The notes beneath the pieces were generated by a model that ran no database searches, was not told the origin of the DNA, and saw only the letters and a program-made list of their open reading frames with translations. The translations under genes and the position numbers were made by a program. DNA of 64,000 nucleotides from the NCBI RefSeq assembly GCF_003261635.1, contig NZ_QFXK01000090.1, positions 1-64,000 of the forward strand. The letters are read 5' to 3'. Positions 58,725-64,000 of the stretch are shown one piece after another. Within the stretch, counting starts at the first letter, position 1; every line of letters begins with the position of its first letter. Source of the DNA: Kribbella monticola. Its GTDB lineage: Bacteria; Actinomycetota; Actinomycetes; Propionibacteriales; Kribbellaceae.

Positions 58725-58880
58725 ACCTTCCTGGCGCGGGTCCACCCAGTCGGGGTCGAGGGAGCCTTCGACGACCAGCACCGGACGGCGCACGTTGCCG
58801 AGCTGACCGAGACGACCCGGTACCCGGCGTCCGCCAGCAGCGGCGCGACGAACCGGTCGGCCCGCCGGTCGTGGCAATCT
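58725..58880 (-). pseudogene. Remnant of an alpha/beta hydrolase gene
   Basis: One frame (58880 to about 58805) reads DRRADRFVAPLLADAGYRVV, and another (about 58811-58725) reads GQLGNVRRPVLVVEGSLDPD then WVDPRQEG, the conserved strand before the catalytic Asp of alpha/beta hydrolases. The intervening half of the gene and both ends are absent. It runs straight into the TetR remnant. The first fragment's identity is less sure than the second. Confidence 0.5.
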
Positions 58881-58902
58881 CCCGGAGCCGGTCCGTGGAC
58901 GG

Positions 58903-58908
58903 TAGGTT
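58903..58908 (+). promoter_or_regulatory. -10 element of the leaderless esterase gene
   Basis: TAGGTT (TANNNT) ends 6 nt before the ATG at 58915, and no Shine-Dalgarno is present. Confidence 0.55.
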
Positions 58909-58914
58909 CGGTCG

Positions 58915-59604
58915 ATGGATGATCGAGGGTCCGGGCCGGCTCGGGTTGAGCCCATCGCGGGTGAGCTCGTCAGCGAGGTGTTCGAGTACGACGGCGGTCG
59001 CCGCGTCACGGCGTACGTGCCGCCGGAACCGCCGGAGGCGGTCGTCTTCGCCGGTGACGGGCAGCTGATCTCGCAGTGGGGTGGGTTTCTCGAGGCCGCC
59101 GACGGACCGCCCACGATGATCGTCGGTGCCCATCACACGGATGATCCGGACGAGATGGCGCGGATCCGTGAGTACTCGCCGTTGTTCGACGAGGACCGGT
59201 TCGCAGCTCACGAGAGCTTTTTCTTCGACGATGTCCGCGCCTGGGTGCGCTCGCGTTTCGGCGTCGCCTTCCCGCCCGAACGTACGGCGGTGTGCGGGGT
59301 GTCGGCGAGTGGAGAGCTCGCGCTCGCGATGGGGCTTCGGCATCCGGACGTGTACGGCGCGGTCTTCTGTGCCTCGCCCGGCGGTGGTTATCGGCCGCCT
59401 GCTGTGCTGCCGAGGTTGCTGCCGCGGACCTATCTTGTCGCCGGCACGCAGGAGCCGTGGTTTCTCGAGAACGCGACCCGGTGGGCCGATGCGCTGCGAG
59501 CAGCCGACGCGGAGGTCGTGCTGACCGAGCGCGCCGGCGACCACGGCGATCCGTTCTGGCAGGCCGAGTTCCCGTTGATGGTGGCCTGGGCGTTCGGCGG
59601 CTGA
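58915..59604 (+). CDS. Putative esterase (alpha/beta hydrolase, esterase D/enterochelin-esterase-like)
   Basis: A 229-residue alpha/beta hydrolase. The nucleophile elbow is CGVSASGELALAMGLRHPD (Ser near residue 127), typical of the esterase-D-like group, and the catalytic His is probably in RAGDHGDPFWQAEFP near the C-terminus. No signal peptide, so it is cytosolic. It stands alone between decayed genes and the cellulase operon. Substrate unknown. Confidence 0.82.
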   Translation: MDDRGSGPARVEPIAGELVSEVFEYDGGRRVTAYVPPEPPEAVVFAGDGQLISQWGGFLEAADGPPTMIVGAHHTDDPDEMARIREYSPLFDEDRFAAHESFFFDDVRAWVRSRFGVAFPPERTAVCGVSASGELALAMGLRHPDVYGAVFCASPGGGYRPPAVLPRLLPRTYLVAGTQEPWFLENATRWADALRAADAEVVLTERAGDHGDPFWQAEFPLMVAWAFGG

Positions 59605-59616
59605 GGGTCGGCCGGA

Positions 59617-59654
59617 GCGTGCCCCCGGCCCGGGGCCATGGGTCGGGGGCACGC
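59617..59654. terminator. Bidirectional hairpin terminator
   Basis: GCGTGCCCCCG (59617-59627) and CGGGGGCACGC (59644-59654) form a perfect 11-bp stem with a 16-nt loop between the convergent esterase and GH48 genes. Confidence 0.7.
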
Positions 59655-59666
59655 GGTGGGTGGGGG

Positions 59667-62594
59667 TCAGCCGAAGAGTTCGGCCTGGAGGGCGAAGGCG
59701 GTGGCGATTTCGGCCTGGGCCCAGAAGCGGTGGTAGGTGAAGGTCGGTGCCGGGCCGCCGTCGAGGTACTGCTGCACCTTCGGCCATTCCGGGTCGTTCT
59801 TGAAGTAGGACCGCATCGACAGGAACGTGGAGTTCTGGTCGATCACGTCACCGTTGGGCATCTTGCCGGTCCAGCCCGGCGGGACGTACGGGCCTTCGCC
59901 CGTGGTCGCGTCGTACTTGTCGTCGAACCGGTTGTAGTCGGTCCGCGTCTCCGGAACGGCAATGCCCTTGGCGTCCTGGTGCGAGAGCAACGCCGTCAGC
60001 AGCCCCTCGCCCGTGGTCCGCGCCGTGGTGTTGCCCGACTTGGCCGCGTAGTTCAGCAGGGTCTTGGCGAACGACGCCGCTACCCCGACGTCCTGGCTGC
60101 GGTTGAGAACGGACACCCGCAGGTTTGCGTTCGAGCCCGGTGCGGCCGGGTTCCAGGTGTCGGGAGCGCCGGTCCAGCTCAGGTCGGACGGGATCTGGAA
60201 GGCGCCGTTCGCGCCGACCGTGCTGTTGCTGATTGCCCAAGGCACCCATTTGTCGAGGATCTTCTTCGCCCTCGGGTCGCCCGTCAGCCGGTACAGCGAC
60301 GCGGTGCGTTCCATCTGCCACACCTGGAAGCCGAACCACCTGTTCGAGGGCGGGTCGCGCCACACCGGGTGCGGGTCGAAGAACATCCCGTAGAAGGTCG
60401 GGGTGCCGGCGGGCGGCGTACCGTAGTTGCCTTCCCAGCTGTTCGTGACGCCACCGGCGATACCGCCGTCGGCCGATTGCAGCCATTGCAGTACTTCGAG
60501 TTGGCGGTCGAGGCTCTTGGCCCAGTCCTGCTGGCCGGTGGCCGACTTCGGCTTCAGCGCGGGCACGTTCGCCAGTGCGTACGCCGTCAGCGGGTTCTGG
60601 TAGCCCTGGTGCGAGGCGCCGTCACCGATGCGCCAGGCCCAGCCCGCCGACGTGTCGGTCGCGCCGCCCCACGCGTAGTACCAGGACATCAGGTAGTGCT
60701 CGCTGTCCTTGCCGGTGCCCGCCGGGCAGGTGGCCGCCCCGACGCAGTTGCCGATCTTCTTGAAGTACTTGTCGAACATCGCGTACCGCAGGTAGTCGCC
60801 CATCTTCGCTGCCTTCGCCAGCTCGGGCGCGATTTCCGCCTGCTTGCCCTGCGCGGTCGCCCACTGGTTGGCCAGCAACGCCACCTGGACAGCGCGGCCA
60901 TCGGCGTCCGGCGCGTCGGTGTATTTCCACTGCTTGGCGTAAGAGCTGTCCTTGGTGAACAGGTCCAGGTAGCCGTTCGGTCCACCGAACTTGAAGGTGT
61001 CGCAGGAGGGTTGCGGGATGGTCTCCCACACCGACTCCGATGACCCGCGCTGGTAGGTGTTGATGTACGACGGCGCCGTCGTGCCGTCGCCGCATCGACC
61101 GAAACCAAGGGTGTTGTCGACATCGAGGAGCCAGTGCATGGCGTAGATGTCGTCACTGCCGTACGCCGACTTCAGCTCGCCGGCGATCGGGTCGGAGCCG
61201 ACCGCGATGCCCGAGTCCAGTTGCGACGGGTACCCGGTCATCGTGTTGTGCTCGGGTGCGTAGGTCGCCGGCTTGGCCGGGTTGTACTTGTCGTTGGTCG
61301 GCTGGTCCGCCTTCGCCGGGATGATGAACTTCTCCATCGACGCCCACGCCGCCTTGAACGGTGCCCAGTCGCCGGTGATCTTGCCGTAGCTCGCCTCCAG
61401 CCACAGGTAGTAGCTGAACGCCTCCGACGTCGTCTGGTGCCCATGGTCCGGCGCCTCGACCATCAGCGTCTCCACCGCGTGGTACGGCACGAGGAGGTCG
61501 CCGAACTTGCGGAAGTAGCCGCTGGCCGGGTCCTTGATCTTGTTGTACTGCGTCAGGAACGCCTCCTGGAAAGGAGGAATGGTTGCCGAGACCTCCTTCG
61601 CGGTCACCGACGCCGCGGCATACCCGGTGGCGGTGGCGGAGAAGACGGCAGTCACCAGGTCGCCGCCGTTCGCCGCTGAGGTGACCTTCACGGTCTGCGG
61701 GGTGTTCCAGTTCGCCGTGGTGAAGGTGAGGGATGTCGGTGCCGCGGTGAGGTCCGTGCTCCCCGAGGAACGGGCCACTGCCACGGTCACCGAGGAGGAC
61801 GGCTGACTCGCCAGCGTCACGCCGAACGTGGCCGTGCCGCCCTGCTTGACGTTGATCGTCCCGGGCGTGGCCACGACGGCTGGCCCGGCCAGCACCTTGA
61901 TCGGGACCGGCGCCGTCGTGGTGGCGAGCCCGCGGTCGTCGGTCGCGCGAGCCGTGACGGCGTGATCGCCGACGGACGCGCCGGACCACGAGCCCTGGTA
62001 CGGCGCGGTCGCATCTGCGGCGACCACGACTCCGTCGGCCAGGAACTCGACCTTCGACACGGTGCCGTCGCTGTCGGACGCGGTGGCCTCGAGCGGGATC
62101 GCCTGGCCTGTCTGGAAGGACTGACCCGAGGTCGGTGCGGTCAGGGCCACCGTCGGCGCTTTGTTGCCACCCGTGCAGGAGACGCCGTTGACCGCGAAGT
62201 CCGTAGGTTTGCCGTTCGTTGCTCCTCTAGTGCCCTGGAAGCCGACGGTCGCGGTGCCGCCGGTGCCGATGGTCCGGTTGAAGTCCACCGGCGTGACGGT
62301 GACCTTGGCGCCGGACTGCGTGTAGCCGCCGTTCCACAGGTTCGTCACCTGCTGCCCGTCCGGGAAGGTCCAGGTGAGGGTCCAGCCGTTGATCGGGTCG
62401 CCTTCGTTCTTGATGGTGACGTCGGCGACGAAGCCGGCGCCCCAGTCACTCGTGACGTTGTAGTTCACCGAGCAGGCCACCGCGGCGTGAGCCGGTGGCG
62501 CGACGATCGGCATGATCCCTACCGCTGTCGCGGCCGCTGCTACCAAGGCGAGCGGCTTGATGCGCCACCGTCTCGCTCTCGTCCGGTCTTTCAT
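59667..62594 (-). CDS. Secreted GH48 reducing-end cellulase with CBM2
   Basis: A 975-residue exported enzyme: signal peptide (1-38), CBM2 (about 40-140, with WGAGFVADVTIKNEGDPING and a Cys pair), an Ig-like domain (APTVALTAPTSGQSFQTGQA), a second beta-sandwich linker, then the GH48 catalytic module from about 345 (FLTQYNKIKDPASGYFRKFG, EAPDHGHQTTSEAFSYYLWL, FYGMFFDPHPVWRDPPSNRW). GH48 is a processive cellobiohydrolase acting from the reducing end. ATG at 62594 with GAGGAGG 6 nt upstream. It lies 13 bp after the GH9 gene and is clearly co-transcribed. Confidence 0.95.
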   Translation of the reverse strand: MKDRTRARRWRIKPLALVAAAATAVGIMPIVAPPAHAAVACSVNYNVTSDWGAGFVADVTIKNEGDPINGWTLTWTFPDGQQVTNLWNGGYTQSGAKVTVTPVDFNRTIGTGGTATVGFQGTRGATNGKPTDFAVNGVSCTGGNKAPTVALTAPTSGQSFQTGQAIPLEATASDSDGTVSKVEFLADGVVVAADATAPYQGSWSGASVGDHAVTARATDDRGLATTTAPVPIKVLAGPAVVATPGTINVKQGGTATFGVTLASQPSSSVTVAVARSSGSTDLTAAPTSLTFTTANWNTPQTVKVTSAANGGDLVTAVFSATATGYAAASVTAKEVSATIPPFQEAFLTQYNKIKDPASGYFRKFGDLLVPYHAVETLMVEAPDHGHQTTSEAFSYYLWLEASYGKITGDWAPFKAAWASMEKFIIPAKADQPTNDKYNPAKPATYAPEHNTMTGYPSQLDSGIAVGSDPIAGELKSAYGSDDIYAMHWLLDVDNTLGFGRCGDGTTAPSYINTYQRGSSESVWETIPQPSCDTFKFGGPNGYLDLFTKDSSYAKQWKYTDAPDADGRAVQVALLANQWATAQGKQAEIAPELAKAAKMGDYLRYAMFDKYFKKIGNCVGAATCPAGTGKDSEHYLMSWYYAWGGATDTSAGWAWRIGDGASHQGYQNPLTAYALANVPALKPKSATGQQDWAKSLDRQLEVLQWLQSADGGIAGGVTNSWEGNYGTPPAGTPTFYGMFFDPHPVWRDPPSNRWFGFQVWQMERTASLYRLTGDPRAKKILDKWVPWAISNSTVGANGAFQIPSDLSWTGAPDTWNPAAPGSNANLRVSVLNRSQDVGVAASFAKTLLNYAAKSGNTTARTTGEGLLTALLSHQDAKGIAVPETRTDYNRFDDKYDATTGEGPYVPPGWTGKMPNGDVIDQNSTFLSMRSYFKNDPEWPKVQQYLDGGPAPTFTYHRFWAQAEIATAFALQAELFG

Positions 62595-62607
62595 ACATCC
62601 TCCTCGG

Positions 62608-64000
62608 TCAGGGTTCGATACCCCAGGTGAGGGCACCGCCGGAGTAGGCGGTGACCCGATCGAAATCGGTGAGCGAACTGCTCACCCGGTAGCTGTGGTC
62701 GTCGGCCTGGTTGAAGGCGGACCAGTCCGTCTTCGCCACGCGCAGTTGGATGTCGCCGGTACTGGCACCGGGTGCGAGGCTGCCGCCGGCGAAGGAGACC
62801 TCCAGGTAGGCGTCCGCGCCGGTGCGAGCGGTGCTCAGCTTGACGACCTGGGCGCCGACAGTGGTGCAGCCGGCCTGAGCCCAGTCGCACCACACCTGAT
62901 AGCTGGGCGAAGGAGCGTCGCCGGTGAACCAGTACCGCAGCTTCACGCCGGTCAGTGCGATGCTCGCCGTACCGCGGTTGGTCACCTGGAGGGTGAAGCC
63001 GAGCTGGTTCGTGACCGCCGCCGACGTGCCCTTCTGCTGCACCGTCAGTGTGCTCGCCGGCGCCGAGGAGGTACGTACCGCGACGGACGCACTTGGTGGC
63101 GAAACGTTGCTAGAGGCATCTTTTGCGCGGACCGAAAACGTGTAGGAGGTGTTCGGTGTCAGCCCGGTGAGCTGCAGGCTGGTCGCAGCGGTAGCACCCA
63201 CGACCGTCGTACCGGAGAGCACCTCATAGCCGGTCACGCCCACGTTGTCGGTGGATGCGGCCCAGTTCAGGGTGGCGCTGCTGCCGCTCACCGCGGTGGC
63301 TGCAAGGGACGTCGGTGTGCTGGGCGGCTCGTGGTCGACCGTGCCGTTCGGCTCGACGCCCCAGACCACATTGCCGTTCTGGCGAAGCACCATGCGGTCG
63401 GTCTGGGCGACCGCGGCCCCCAGACCCGCAGCGGACCAGTCATTGGCCGGATCCCAGGTCCCCGAGCTGGTGATGCGGAACTGGACTTCCTTGCGGTACG
63501 CCGATTGGCCGGCCGGGGCGACGCCGGTACACGGGATCTCCACGTAGTACGTCGAACCGCTGTACTGCGTCGGAGCGCTCGCGGCGCCGCACTGGTTGTA
63601 GTTGGTGGTGACGGTGAGTTGGCTGGGTGTAGTGGCGCCGTCGAGCGTGAAGTAGTAGCGCAGTGTGCCGTTGAACTTCCTGGCGGGCCAGGCGCTCTTG
63701 TTGATCACGAAGGCCTTGATCTCGGTGAACTGGGCGCCCGCCTGGTTCACCGCGGCCTGCACGGTCAGCTCGGGGCCGTCGGGGGTCTCCGCAACAGGGA
63801 AGTTCGTCAGCGGGGTGCCGCCGTACTCCTTGTAGAGCCGGGCGAGCGCCCCGGTGAAGCCGGCGTTGTAGTCCAGCGCGACTTCGTTCATCACGTAGTC
63901 GCTGCGGCTGTCGGTATAGGCGTCGTTGTTCGACTGCGGGCCGCCGACCAACGCGCCGTACAGGATGTGCCGGCTGATGACGGGGTCCTGAATGTTGTCG
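62608..64000 (-). CDS. GH9 endoglucanase with CBM3c-FN3-CBM3, 5' end outside the window
   Basis: The visible C-terminal part (about 464 residues) starts inside the GH9 catalytic barrel: ISRHILYGALVGGP, then DSRSDYVMNEVALDYNAGFT with the catalytic Asp and Glu. It continues with CBM3c (ELTVQAAVNQAGAQFTEIKA), an FN3 domain (PSTPTSLAATAVSGSSATLN) and a second CBM3 (LTVQQKGTSAAVTNQLGFTL). The catalytic module fused to CBM3c is typical of processive endoglucanases of theme B. Stop codon at 62608. No start is visible; the gene continues beyond 64000. Confidence 0.94.
   Translation of the reverse strand, partial: DNIQDPVISRHILYGALVGGPQSNNDAYTDSRSDYVMNEVALDYNAGFTGALARLYKEYGGTPLTNFPVAETPDGPELTVQAAVNQAGAQFTEIKAFVINKSAWPARKFNGTLRYYFTLDGATTPSQLTVTTNYNQCGAASAPTQYSGSTYYVEIPCTGVAPAGQSAYRKEVQFRITSSGTWDPANDWSAAGLGAAVAQTDRMVLRQNGNVVWGVEPNGTVDHEPPSTPTSLAATAVSGSSATLNWAASTDNVGVTGYEVLSGTTVVGATAATSLQLTGLTPNTSYTFSVRAKDASSNVSPPSASVAVRTSSAPASTLTVQQKGTSAAVTNQLGFTLQVTNRGTASIALTGVKLRYWFTGDAPSPSYQVWCDWAQAGCTTVGAQVVKLSTARTGADAYLEVSFAGGSLAPGASTGDIQLRVAKTDWSAFNQADDHSYRVSSSLTDFDRVTAYSGGALTWGIEP

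Noticed and set aside
58915..59604. Esterase as part of the cellulase operon
   Set aside because: Opposite strand, own leaderless promoter, and a hairpin terminator separates it from the GH48 gene.
1..64000. Insertion sequences, prophage or integrative element
   Set aside because: No transposase, integrase, tRNA-linked direct repeats or phage genes were seen; the window looks like ordinary chromosome.

Overview
The window is 64 kb of very GC-rich DNA with actinobacterial habits: many GTG starts, ATGA/GTGA stop-start overlaps, TANNNT -10 boxes placed 6-7 nt before start codons (leaderless genes), Tat/lipoprotein signals, ANTAR, DUF47 and CASTOR/POLLUX-type proteins, and large sugar ABC/glycoside hydrolase loci. 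A soil actinomycete of the Nocardioidaceae/Kribbellaceae type (Kribbella-like) is my best guess. This is inference from gene content; no rRNA or tRNA gene is present to anchor it.

Layout. 0-7.2 kb: a stress-like block (GAF-ANTAR regulator, shortened VOC protein, three SDRs, a zinc alcohol dehydrogenase, an SRPBCC protein, a small hydrophilic protein and a membrane protein with duplicated halves). Three of its transcription units carry GGTT-type -35 elements 14 bp before GGGTAC/GGGAAC, as sigma-B/sigma-F promoters do. 7.2-14.1 kb: envelope and housekeeping genes (deacetylase lipoprotein, unknown lipoprotein, Ser/Thr kinase, ion-channel-like protein, NAD-dependent DNA ligase). 14.2-15.9 kb: an SDR and an XRE regulator.

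16-21.6 kb: a complete vancomycin-type resistance cluster, vanHAX plus an acetyltransferase, convergent to vanRS, with a divergent vanY. A 59-bp block (50/59 identical) lies at the same place before vanH and vanY and is the probable VanR-controlled promoter. 21.6-24 kb: a GNAT, a protealysin-like M4 metalloprotease and a small zinc-ribbon protein.

24-28.2 kb: a fructose-type ABC transporter (frcA, frcC, frcB) with a divergent LacI regulator and an 18-bp perfect palindrome. 28.2-41.9 kb: a fucoside/plant-glycan locus with GH36, a FadR-type regulator and L-fuconate dehydratase on the minus strand, divergent from GH95, two permeases, a binding protein, GH29 and GH127. 41.8-46.6 kb: two drug-type MFS exporters with TetR and MarR regulators and an alpha/beta hydrolase.

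46.6-57.2 kb: the most interesting region. A six-gene minus-strand operon (binding protein, fused permease, ATPase and three different phosphatases: HAD-IA, inositol-monophosphatase family, Cof-type HAD) is divergent from a secreted beta-propeller phytase, a Pit-type phosphate carrier and a DUF47/PhoU-like protein. A GntR/UTRA regulator follows. A near-identical 12-bp motif, TGACATAYTGAC, occurs before the ABC operon, the phytase operon and the regulator. I read this as one regulon for scavenging inositol phosphates or related phosphoesters, a proposal not tested here.

57.3-64 kb: an MFS transporter, scarred remnants of a hydrolase and a TetR gene, a leaderless esterase, and a cellulase operon (GH9-CBM3-FN3-CBM3, cut by the window end, then CBM2-GH48). 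I found no CRISPR array, insertion sequence, tRNA, rRNA or replication origin.
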